Below, piece by piece: positions 7,386-14,178 of a DNA stretch of 27,671 nucleotides. Each line of letters opens with the position of its first letter. Within the stretch, counting starts at the first letter, position 1. The DNA comes from an uncultured Muribaculaceae bacterium (lineage in GTDB: Bacteria > Bacteroidota > Bacteroidia > Bacteroidales > Muribaculaceae): NCBI GenBank assembly GCA_910585755.1, contig CAJUFH010000043.1:1-27671 (forward strand), written 5' to 3'. Both the position numbers and the translations under genes were made by a program. The notes under the pieces are model-generated. The model was not told the origin of the DNA and made no database searches. It saw only the letters and a list, made by a program, of their open reading frames with translations.

Positions 7386-7855
7386 GACTATACCACGGTT
7401 CCAACCAGCCCATTCATAGTATTGACCTCGCCAAAGGGAAGCCGTTCAAAGATTTTGGCAAGGGTTTCTATACTACGCATCTAAGCGAGCAAGCCGTCTA
7501 CTGGTCGAGGCGGATAGCAGACCGTTTCGGCGGGGATCCTTTTGTGACCGTCTTCGAGTTTAACCTCGAAAGGGCAACAGCCGACGGCCTCAACATAAAG
7601 GTCTTTGAACAGCCGGATAAAGAGTGGGCGCTGTTTGTCATGGCAAATCGAAAGGTTAGCGATGTCGAGTTCAGGCACGATTATGATATTGTAATCGGGC
7701 CGGTGGCAGATGACAATATGGCGCGCCTTTTCGGACTTTATGATATGGAGATTATCGACCTCGACGCCGTCGTATCGGGTCTCGTTTACAAAAATTTGAA
7801 CTCACAGTATTTCTTCGCTACCGAGAAATCTCTTAATTATCTTACCATCTTATGA
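7382..7855 (+). CDS. DUF3990 protein, putative ADP-ribosyltransferase-fold toxin
   Basis: 157 residues. The N-terminus MRLYHGSNQPI (H5) and the segment DFGKGFYTTHLSEQAVYWSRR (24-44) have the layout of small ADP-ribosyltransferases: a first-strand L-Y-H-G-S, then G-x-G-F-Y-x-T with a helix holding A-x-x-W. YDIVIGPVADDNM (101-113) is the hallmark block of DUF3990. The C-terminal SQYFFATEKSLNYL (141-154) supplies Q142 and E148 as candidates for the third active-site motif. I recall DUF3990 being placed in the ADP-ribosyl clan, but cannot check this here. It starts within the stop of the XRE gene and ends within the start of the next (ATGA both times). The toxin role is inferred from context and fold. 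The target, protein or nucleic acid, is unknown. Confidence 0.72.
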   Translation: MRLYHGSNQPIHSIDLAKGKPFKDFGKGFYTTHLSEQAVYWSRRIADRFGGDPFVTVFEFNLERATADGLNIKVFEQPDKEWALFVMANRKVSDVEFRHDYDIVIGPVADDNMARLFGLYDMEIIDLDAVVSGLVYKNLNSQYFFATEKSLNYLTIL

Positions 7856-8094
7856 CATCCGTGAAACACTCGTTTGATTTTTTGGTCGAATACATAACCG
7901 CCAAAGTAGTTGAATGGATTATGCGCGACGAGGGGATTGGATTGGAAGAGGCTCTTGTGGCGTTCCATAATTCGGAGACATTCGATAAGTTATGTGAGCG
8001 AAAGACCGATATGTACATTGAAAGCGCCGCCTACATATATGAAATCTACAAGGAAGAATTGAGCCGAGGCACACTGAGAGGACTCACTGACTGA
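7852..8094 (+). CDS. Small helical protein, third member of the XRE/DUF3990 module
   Basis: 80 residues, translationally coupled (ATGA) to the DUF3990 gene. It is predicted to be all-helical: FDFLVEYITAKVVEWIMRDE, an LEEALVAFHNSETFDKL amphipathic segment, and YIESAAYIYEIYKEEL at the C-terminus. It has no signal peptide or membrane segment. I recognise it only as the kind of short helical neighbour that accompanies DUF3990 genes. It may be a second DUF3791-like or antitoxin subunit, but no residues identify a function. Its retention at the end of a tightly coupled operon suggests it acts with the two upstream proteins. Confidence 0.65.
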   Translation: MTSVKHSFDFLVEYITAKVVEWIMRDEGIGLEEALVAFHNSETFDKLCERKTDMYIESAAYIYEIYKEELSRGTLRGLTD

Positions 8095-8140
8095 CTTATA
8101 AAACCTTGCGACAGGTCGGGGTCTATTAATCGCTTGGGAT

Positions 8141-8170
8141 GGATTTTGGAGGATTTTGGCGGGGTTTTGG
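8141..8170. repeat. GGATTTTGG tandem repeats upstream of the efflux operon
   Basis: GGATTTTGG occurs at 8141-8149 and 8151-8159, with a variant GGGTTTTGG at 8162-8170, so TTTTGG recurs every 10-11 bases, about one helical turn. It lies in the 181-base gap between the helical-protein gene and the efflux operon, about 55 bases upstream of the probable -7 box. It could be an array of protein binding sites or slippage-prone sequence. Confidence 0.45.
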
Positions 8171-8224
8171 TGCAAATGGGGAGGTTTTTCGACTAATGGG
8201 AGAAAATAAGCGGGGGATTCTGCG

Positions 8225-8232
8225 TAACTTCG
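8225..8232 (+). promoter_or_regulatory. Probable -7 element (TAACTTCG) of the RND efflux operon
   Basis: TAACTTCG differs from TAnnTTTG at one position and lies 43 bases before ATG 8276. There is no TTTG at the expected upstream distance, so it may be a weak or activator-dependent promoter. Confidence 0.4.
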
Positions 8233-8275
8233 CGTTTTCAATCGGATTAGGTTCCGATATATAGACCAAGCTACT

Positions 8276-9349
8276 ATGAAGAGAATTGCTATGTGGGCCG
8301 CGGTGGCGGCGGTTGTTGTCGGGATGGTTTCCTGCAAGGGGAGCGCCGACAGGGAAAAAGAGGCGGTTGTGCATAACGTGTTCCTGGTTGAGCCGCGAAA
8401 CGCCGACGGGGCTTCCGTCAGAGATTTCGCCGGCCGGGTCGAGGAGGCCAAATCGGTTTCCGCAGCCTTCAAGACCGCCGGGCAAATCGAGAAAATTTTT
8501 GTAAAGGAGGGTGACCGCGTGCGCCGCGGGCAGCTTCTCGCCGTGCTTGATTCGGCCGATTATGTCCTGGGTGTAAACCAGCTACGCATACAGAACACCC
8601 AGATCGCGGCCGAAACCGCGCGTCACGCGAAGCTCCACGCATCCGGCGGCCTTAGCGACAACGACTTCGAGAAGGCCACCGCCGGAGCCAAGCAGCTCGC
8701 ATACCAGCTTGCCCTCAACGAGAAAAAAATCGAATATTGCCGCCTGACCGCGCCGACCGACGGTGTGGTGACGAGCGTCAACTTCGAGCGCGGGGAGATG
8801 GTAGACGCCGGTACCCCCGTCATAGACCTTATGGATAACACCCATCTTGAAGTGGTCGTTGACCTTCCTGTAAGCGAATACCTCCGCCGCGGCGAGTTCG
8901 CCGGATTCACGGGGCGCTCCCCGCAGTTGCCGGGCCGCTCGTTCCCGTTGCAGATGCTCAGCCTCACTCCCCGCGCCGACAACAACCAGCTCTACCAGCT
9001 CAAGCTCAACGTAGCCGGAAACGGCGCTACCCTTACCCCCGGAATGAACGTTGCCGTGGCAATCGCAACCGGAGGCAACGGCAACGGAGGAGTAGCGGTC
9101 CCCTCCTCCGCCGTATTCGACAACGGAGGAAAAGCCGCCGTGTTCGTCTACAACCCTGCCGATTCGACAATCACTGCCACGCCGGTCACCATCACCGGCA
9201 CCGGGAACGCCGACGGCACGCTGACAGTCACCTCCGGGCTTGACGCATCGCAAAGCATCGTGCGCGCCGGAGTCCACCACCTCCGCGACGGAGAAAAAGT
9301 CAACGTGATTGCTCCAGCATCAACAACTAACGCCGGAAACTTGCTCTGA
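8276..9349 (+). CDS. RND efflux periplasmic adaptor (membrane fusion protein), lipoprotein
   Basis: 357 residues. A lipoprotein signal, MKRIAMWAAVAAVVVGMVSC, ends at C20, so the adaptor is tethered by lipid in the periplasm. The family layout follows: a barrel/lipoyl half (FAGRVEEAKSVSAAFKTAGQ, then IFVKEGDRVRRGQLLAVLD), a short alpha-hairpin (about 100-155), and the second lipoyl half (CRLTAPTDGVVTSVNFERGE and VDAGTPVIDLMD). Beta-barrel and membrane-proximal domains finish the protein (LTPGMNVAVAIAT, VPSSAVFDNGG). It connects the RND pump encoded next to the outer-membrane channel. Its stop and the pump's start share one base (TGATG). No regulator is encoded beside the operon, so the inducer and substrate are unknown. 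Confidence 0.92.
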   Translation: MKRIAMWAAVAAVVVGMVSCKGSADREKEAVVHNVFLVEPRNADGASVRDFAGRVEEAKSVSAAFKTAGQIEKIFVKEGDRVRRGQLLAVLDSADYVLGVNQLRIQNTQIAAETARHAKLHASGGLSDNDFEKATAGAKQLAYQLALNEKKIEYCRLTAPTDGVVTSVNFERGEMVDAGTPVIDLMDNTHLEVVVDLPVSEYLRRGEFAGFTGRSPQLPGRSFPLQMLSLTPRADNNQLYQLKLNVAGNGATLTPGMNVAVAIATGGNGNGGVAVPSSAVFDNGGKAAVFVYNPADSTITATPVTITGTGNADGTLTVTSGLDASQSIVRAGVHHLRDGEKVNVIAPASTTNAGNLL

Positions 9350-12300
9350 TGGACAGGATTACGAAATTCTTCATGCAGCGCCGGACGCTGTTCTGGGCGC
9401 TGATGGCCGGCATACTGATGCTGGGCGTGCTGAGCTACCTCCGCATGCCGAAGCTCGAAGACCCAGCGATAGCGGTGAAACAGGCGTCTGTGGTTCTCAT
9501 TTACCCCGGCGCAGACGCGCACCAGGTTGAAATCGAGGCCGCCCAGCCGGTAGAGGACGCGCTCCGCACCCTGCCTGATATCAAGAAAATCAAGACAGAG
9601 TGCCGCCCGGGACAGGCGCTTATCAACGTCGAGTTCGTGATGGAGCTACCCGTCGAGGAGCTTGAACAGCGCTTCGACCTCATACGGCGCAAGACTTCCG
9701 ACGTCGCCATGACCCTTCCCCAGGGGTGTATGGAGCCGATTGTCGTCGACGACATGGTCGATGTATACGGCCTCCTTTTCACCCTTACGGGGGACGGCTA
9801 CGACTATCCCGAAATGGAGCGCTACGCCAAGCTGCTGCGCCGGGAACTGCTGACAATACCGGGCGTGCGCCGCGTGAATATCGGCGGAGTGCCGTCCGAG
9901 GTCCTGACGGTGGAGTTCACCCCCGAGCAGCTTTCACGCAACGGACTGATGCCGACGCAGGTAATGATGGCGTTGCAGTCGGCAGCCAAGACCGTCGACG
10001 CCGGAGCGTTCAGCAACGCCGGAGACCGCGTCGCGATTAACGTCAGCGAGGCCGTGGTCACCGAAAAAGACCTTTCCAACCTGCTGATCGACACCCCCGA
10101 AGGGAAGAAGGTGCGGCTCGCGGACATTGCCAAAATCACCCGTACGCAGGGAACGCCGAAACGCAACCAGATTTTCGTTAACAGCGAACCCGCGCTGACT
10201 CTCGCCGTCACGCTTGAAAGCTCCGCCATTGTGCCCGATGTCGGCAAGGAGGTTGACTCGAAAGTAGCGGAAGTAATGCGCTCGATGCCTGCCGGAATGG
10301 TACTGCAAAAGGTATTCTACCAGCCCGACAAGGTAAGCGACGCTGTTGAGGGCTTCATGCTCAACCTGCTGGAGTCGGTGCTGATTGTCATTATAGTGCT
10401 GATGTTCTCGATGGGATGGCGCTCAGGCGTAATCATCGGCTTCGGGCTGATACTGACCGTCGCGCTCTCCTTCCCGATTCTCGCCAACCTCGGGACGACC
10501 CTCCAGCGCATCTCCCTCGGAGCGTTCATCGTAGCGATGGGAATGTTGGTTGACAACGCCGTGGTAATCATGGACGGCATCCTCGTCGACAAGCAGCGCG
10601 GACTACGCCCCGAAACCTATCTCTACCGTATCGGCCGCAACACCGCGCTTCCACTCCTCGGGGCGACAGTAATCGCCGCATGCACCTTCCTACCGATTTA
10701 CCTGACTCCCGGCTCTGTCGGGGAGTTCGCCGGCGACCTGTTCCTCGTAATCTGCGTCAGCCTGCTGGTTAGCTGGATTCTGGCGTTGATACAGGTGCCA
10801 GTATGCGCCGCAGCGTGGCTTGGCGACAAAAATCCCAAGAAGGCTGTCCCCGAGATTGAGAAATCGGCTCCAAAGCCCAACGTGTTCAACCGCGTGGTTG
10901 AAAAACTGCTGCGCTGGCTGATCGGCCATAAAGCCGTCTCTCTTACCTGCGCCCTCGCCATTCTGTTGGGCGCTGTTGCCGGAATGACGCGTGTACGACA
11001 GGTTTTCTTTCCCGATTTTGACTACAAGCAGTTCGTCGTCGAGTGCTATTTCCAGCCGGAGGCCCATCCCGAGGCGGTAGCCGACAGGATTCTCGCCCTG
11101 GCCGACAGCGCCAAGGTTTTCCCCGGCGTTGAACGGGTCGTAGTAAGCACCGGGGGCGCGCCCGCCCGTTACACGCTCGTGCGCCCGATGCCTGCCGGAG
11201 GGGACAACTATGCCGAAATGATTGTCGACTGCGCCGACTTCAAGACCATGCAGCGCGTGCAGAACGAGCTTCGCGAACATCTCCGCGACATAGCGCCCGA
11301 CGCCTATATCCGAACCCGCAAATACAACTTCTCAATCACCTCGTCGCATACGGTGGAGATTGAGTTCGCCGGACCGGATCCCGCCGTCCTGCGCCGCCTG
11401 AGCGCCGAGGCCGAGAACCTTATGCGCGAGTGTCCGCTGGTCGATCCTTACTCTGTGCAGAACAACTGGATGCCCCGCGGCCGACAGATTACATTCAACT
11501 ACTCCCAAGCCGACGCCCAGCGGGCCGGAGTCAACCGCTCCGACGTGGCCAACGCCCTTCAGGCCGCGGGAGACGGAATGGCTGTCGGCGTGGTAGCCGA
11601 CGGCGACAAGCAGGTACCGGTCTACGTCACCATGCGCCGCTCCGACGGGACCCGCGTGACTGACCTCGCCAACATTCCCGTCTGGTCTACCGCCAATATC
11701 AGCGTCGACCAGTCGAAACTCGCGGGCCTTGCGACCGGCGCGACCTCTGCCGACGACCTGCGCAAAAACCTGTTCCGCTCGACGATGCTCTCCGCCGTAA
11801 CCGACTCTGCTACCCTCGGTTGGAGCGAAATGTACATAACCCGCCTGAACGGACGGCGCGTGATCGAGGCCGAATGTGATCCAGACCCGCTGAACCCCGA
11901 CGCAACTCCGGCGAAAGTCGAGGCCTGGCTCAAGGACCATCTTGACCGGATTCAGATTCCCGAAGGCTACGAGACCCGTTTCGTCGGGGAAAGCGAACTG
12001 AGCGGCGAAGCTATCGAGAAGCTCATAGGGTTTATGCCCACGATACTGCTGATTGTGTTCGTGGTCCTGCTCTGCCTGTTCAACAACTGGAAGAAGCTCT
12101 TCGTGGTGCTCGTCAGCTTCCCGTTCGTCCTGTGCGGTATCGTGCCCCTGCTGCTGTTGACCGACACGCCGTTTACCTTCATCGCCATCCTCGGCTTCAT
12201 GGGTCTGATAGGTATGATGGTGAAAAACGCCATAGTGCTCGTCGACGAAATAACTCGCCTCAACACTGAGGAGGGGCAACACCTCTTCCACGCCGTCATA

Positions 12301-12504
12301 AACGCGACCTTGAGCCGCGTGCGCCCGGTGATGCTCGCCTCCTTCACTACAATTGTCGGCATGATTCCCCTGATTTCCGACCCGATGTACGGCTCGCTCG
12401 CGGTTGTCGTAATCGGCGGCCTGTTTGTTGGCACGATTGTGACCCTCCTTCTCCTTCCCCTGTTCTATTCGCTCCTGTTCAAAGTGAAAAAGCCCGATGA
12501 ATAA
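9349..12504 (+). CDS. RND-family multidrug efflux pump (HAE1/AcrB-like inner-membrane transporter)
   Basis: 1051 residues, normal for the family. The first membrane helix is near 13-30. A large periplasmic porter domain follows, with the usual early P-K-L-E-D-P and YPGADAHQVE motifs. Helices 2-6 lie at about 338-495, including GAFIVAMGMLVDNAVVIMDG with proton-relay D402 in helix 4. A second porter half follows, and helices 8-12 lie in the last 180 or so residues (FMPTILLIVFVVLLCLF, ILGFMGLIGMMVKNAIVLVD, ASFTTIVGMIPLISDPMYGS). The VDNA variant (one Asp then Asn) replaces the VDDA of AcrB. It should export a drug, bile acid or other amphipathic compound using the proton gradient. It overlaps the channel gene by 8 bases. 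The substrate cannot be read from the sequence. Confidence 0.93.
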   Translation: MDRITKFFMQRRTLFWALMAGILMLGVLSYLRMPKLEDPAIAVKQASVVLIYPGADAHQVEIEAAQPVEDALRTLPDIKKIKTECRPGQALINVEFVMELPVEELEQRFDLIRRKTSDVAMTLPQGCMEPIVVDDMVDVYGLLFTLTGDGYDYPEMERYAKLLRRELLTIPGVRRVNIGGVPSEVLTVEFTPEQLSRNGLMPTQVMMALQSAAKTVDAGAFSNAGDRVAINVSEAVVTEKDLSNLLIDTPEGKKVRLADIAKITRTQGTPKRNQIFVNSEPALTLAVTLESSAIVPDVGKEVDSKVAEVMRSMPAGMVLQKVFYQPDKVSDAVEGFMLNLLESVLIVIIVLMFSMGWRSGVIIGFGLILTVALSFPILANLGTTLQRISLGAFIVAMGMLVDNAVVIMDGILVDKQRGLRPETYLYRIGRNTALPLLGATVIAACTFLPIYLTPGSVGEFAGDLFLVICVSLLVSWILALIQVPVCAAAWLGDKNPKKAVPEIEKSAPKPNVFNRVVEKLLRWLIGHKAVSLTCALAILLGAVAGMTRVRQVFFPDFDYKQFVVECYFQPEAHPEAVADRILALADSAKVFPGVERVVVSTGGAPARYTLVRPMPAGGDNYAEMIVDCADFKTMQRVQNELREHLRDIAPDAYIRTRKYNFSITSSHTVEIEFAGPDPAVLRRLSAEAENLMRECPLVDPYSVQNNWMPRGRQITFNYSQADAQRAGVNRSDVANALQAAGDGMAVGVVADGDKQVPVYVTMRRSDGTRVTDLANIPVWSTANISVDQSKLAGLATGATSADDLRKNLFRSTMLSAVTDSATLGWSEMYITRLNGRRVIEAECDPDPLNPDATPAKVEAWLKDHLDRIQIPEGYETRFVGESELSGEAIEKLIGFMPTILLIVFVVLLCLFNNWKKLFVVLVSFPFVLCGIVPLLLLTDTPFTFIAILGFMGLIGMMVKNAIVLVDEITRLNTEEGQHLFHAVINATLSRVRPVMLASFTTIVGMIPLISDPMYGSLAVVVIGGLFVGTIVTLLLLPLFYSLLFKVKKPDE

Positions 12505-13795
12505 ATTACTGTCACTCGCCATAGCCCTGGCCGCGGGTCTCTCCGCCCAGGCCATAACCCTCGACTCAAAACAATGCGTCGCCATGGCCCTGGAAAGCAG
12601 CGCCGACCTCAAAGTGGCGGAAAACTCCCTGGAACAGGCGAAACTGCAACGGGGAGTGGCCCGGACCGCCTACCTCCCCAACTTCGCCGGATCGGCTATG
12701 CTCAACAGCCTTCTGCCGGATATGGAGACAATGGGGATGACGCTGAACATGAAGGCTATGTGGCTTGCCGGAATCAACGTGACCCAGCCGATTTTCGCCG
12801 GCGGCAAAATCATCGCCTCAAACAAACTCGCCGGAATCGGGGTGAAAGCCGCCGAACAGCAGCGCCGGATGACCCGTGCGGAAGTCAGCGCCGACGCACA
12901 GAACTCCTACTGGACCTATGTCGCGGTGCTCGCCAAGGTCAGGATGATGCACAGCTACGTCACCCAGATTGATTCGGCCTACAACCTTACCAAGGCTTCT
13001 CTCGAGGCGGGGATGGTAACCCGCAACGACCTCCAGCGTATCGAGGCCCGGCGTGCGCAGGTGCTCTACCAGCTCGGCCAGGTTGAAAACGGCGCGAACC
13101 TCAGCCGCATGAACCTCTGCCATACCATAGGAGTGGATACCGAGACTGAAATAACCCCGGCTGACGAGGAGGTTGAAATCGAGCTCCCCTCCAACCTCGG
13201 CGACTATTCGATACTCGACCGCCCAGAAGCCGCCCTCCTCCAGCTCGACATTGACGCCAAACGCCAGCAGGTCAACGTAACCCGCGCCGACTATCTCCCG
13301 ACCGTGGCGCTGATGGCCGGATGGACCGCCTACGGAAATATCCGCATGAGCAGCATGCAGATGGGCCCTGACGGCAACTATTATCCCTACAACTCCACGA
13401 CAAACGACAATATCTGGAACATAATGGTCTCCCTCCGCGTGCCCCTGTGGCACTGGGGCGAGGGCATAAAGAAAGTCAAGCACGCCAAAATAGAGGCCGA
13501 AAGCGCCGAAATTATCCGGGAAGACCGCCTCAAGCTGATGTCTCTGGAAGTGAGACAGGCTATTGACAACGTCAATTCCGGCTCGCAGCTTCTCGACGCC
13601 GCCCGTCTCGCAATGACCCAGGCCGATACCAACCTCGCCAACATAACCCAGGCCTATGAACTCGGCCTCTCCTCCCTGACGGACCTCCTCGATGCCCAGA
13701 GCCAATGGCATTCCACCTCCTCCGACCTGATCGAAGCCTCCACCCAGCTCCGCATCTACTGCGTTGACTACCTGCGCGTCACCGGCCGCCTCTGA
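12497..13795 (+). CDS. TolC-family outer-membrane efflux channel
   Basis: 432 residues with a cleavable signal peptide (MNKLLSLAIALAAGLSAQA). The outer-membrane efflux-protein repeat appears twice: a first helical half (DSKQCVAMALESSADLKVAE, AKLQRGVARTAYLPNFAGSA) and a second (LQLDIDAKRQQVNVTRADYL, with P-T-V-A-L after it, and AYELGLSSLTDLLDAQSQWH near the end). The Met-rich segment around 70-90 (LPDMETMGMTLNMKAMW) lies in the part expected to cross the outer membrane. It starts inside the pump gene (ATGAATAA junction) and completes a three-gene efflux operon with the adaptor and pump. There is no clear terminator before the methionine-operon promoter about 40 bases downstream. Confidence 0.9.
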   Translation: MNKLLSLAIALAAGLSAQAITLDSKQCVAMALESSADLKVAENSLEQAKLQRGVARTAYLPNFAGSAMLNSLLPDMETMGMTLNMKAMWLAGINVTQPIFAGGKIIASNKLAGIGVKAAEQQRRMTRAEVSADAQNSYWTYVAVLAKVRMMHSYVTQIDSAYNLTKASLEAGMVTRNDLQRIEARRAQVLYQLGQVENGANLSRMNLCHTIGVDTETEITPADEEVEIELPSNLGDYSILDRPEAALLQLDIDAKRQQVNVTRADYLPTVALMAGWTAYGNIRMSSMQMGPDGNYYPYNSTTNDNIWNIMVSLRVPLWHWGEGIKKVKHAKIEAESAEIIREDRLKLMSLEVRQAIDNVNSGSQLLDAARLAMTQADTNLANITQAYELGLSSLTDLLDAQSQWHSTSSDLIEASTQLRIYCVDYLRVTGRL

Positions 13796-13836
13796 CCCCG
13801 GCGTCCATTCCGCATCCGAAAAAACATTTCAACCGA

Positions 13837-13868
13837 TTTGGCTGTTTGGATTAAAAGAACTAACTTTG
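13837..13868 (+). promoter_or_regulatory. Promoter (TTTG-N20-TAACTTTG) of the methionine operon
   Basis: TTTG 13837-13840, exactly 20 bases, then TAACTTTG 13861-13868 is a textbook Bacteroidetes promoter. Transcription would begin near 13874, giving an untranslated leader of about 300 bases before metY ATG 14179. That is unusually long for these genomes, and it contains the Met-rich leader ORF and terminator. Confidence 0.82.
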
Positions 13869-13936
13869 CGGCAGAAGATGCGGGCGTTTGACAAGAAATG
13901 TTAAACGCAGCATTGAAACCCCTAAACAACTCCAAA

Positions 13937-14041
13937 ATGAGCGTCACATTATATAACAGCATCACGCGGAACTCTATGGCGGCTGCCATGGAGGCGATGA
14001 TGATGGGTATGATGATGCGCTGCCGACGGAGCCGGGGGTGA
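13937..14041 (+). CDS. Methionine-rich leader peptide of the metY-metX-hom operon (attenuator)
   Basis: A 34-codon ORF with an A-rich start context (CCAAAATG) begins about 63 bases after the predicted transcription start. The peptide opens MSVTLYNSITRNS and continues MAAAMEAMMMGMMMR, ending in an Arg-rich tail before TGA 14039-14041. Nine of 34 codons are ATG, eight of them within codons 14-27 (13976-14017), in triplets at 21-23 and 25-27. It lies between the promoter and a strong terminator, directly ahead of methionine biosynthesis genes. It is interpreted as a control peptide: scarcity of charged Met-tRNA stalls the ribosome on the ATG run. The 3' end of the ORF encodes the antiterminator arm, so a ribosome that reaches the stop codon would mask that arm. 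The peptide probably has no function after synthesis. Confidence 0.8.
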   Translation: MSVTLYNSITRNSMAAAMEAMMMGMMMRCRRSRG

Positions 14042-14079
14042 GTTCTCGCATATACCTGCAACGACATAACACCGGCTCC
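14028..14079 (+). promoter_or_regulatory. Antiterminator pairing in the met leader
   Basis: GGAGCCGG (14028-14035), in leader codons 30-33, is exactly complementary to CCGGCTCC (14072-14079) in the 5' arm of the terminator. After a GGG bulge, TG 14039-14040 can also pair with CA 14070-14071. This helix and the terminator cannot form together. A ribosome stalled at the ATG cluster (up to 14005 or so) leaves 14028-14040 free, whereas one at the stop codon covers it. A small competing hairpin (14019-14032, GCT/AGC and CC/GG) may hold the arm before translation arrives. The pairing is read directly from the sequence; the switching is inferred. Confidence 0.7.
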
Positions 14080-14106
14080 CAGGACTGGGAGCCGGTGTTT
14101 TTGTTT
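14068..14106 (+). terminator. Intrinsic terminator (attenuator) between the Met leader peptide and metY
   Basis: AACACCGGCTCCCA (14068-14081), loop GGAC, and TGGGAGCCGGTGTT (14086-14099) form a 14-bp perfect stem. The stem runs into TTTTT-G-TTT (14098-14106). It lies inside the operon leader, 73 bases before the metY start, so it must be conditional for the operon to be expressed. Confidence 0.9.
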
Positions 14107-14178
14107 GGCGAAACCATCCGGCACATTGCCGAACACAACCGCCATTCTGAAAACAAAAACATCAAACACCATCATAAA

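Noticed and set aside
8141..8170. CRISPR-like repeats
   Set aside because: Units are 9-10 bases with one-base spacers, far below CRISPR repeat and spacer lengths.
11332..12612. Long antisense open frame (426 codons, minus strand) opposite the RND pump and channel genes
   Set aside because: His/Glu/Gly-rich composition without domains; it is a mirror of the membrane-protein coding strand.
14038..14178. N-terminal extension of MetY to 14038
   Set aside because: It would be translated through the terminator hairpin and adds 47 residues with no family similarity; ATG 14179 fits the usual MetY N-terminus.
13869..14178. SAM riboswitch or T-box in the met leader
   Set aside because: I see no SAM-I/SAM-II core or T-box sequence (no TGGNACC motif before the terminator). 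A Met-codon ORF with alternative hairpins explains the region better.
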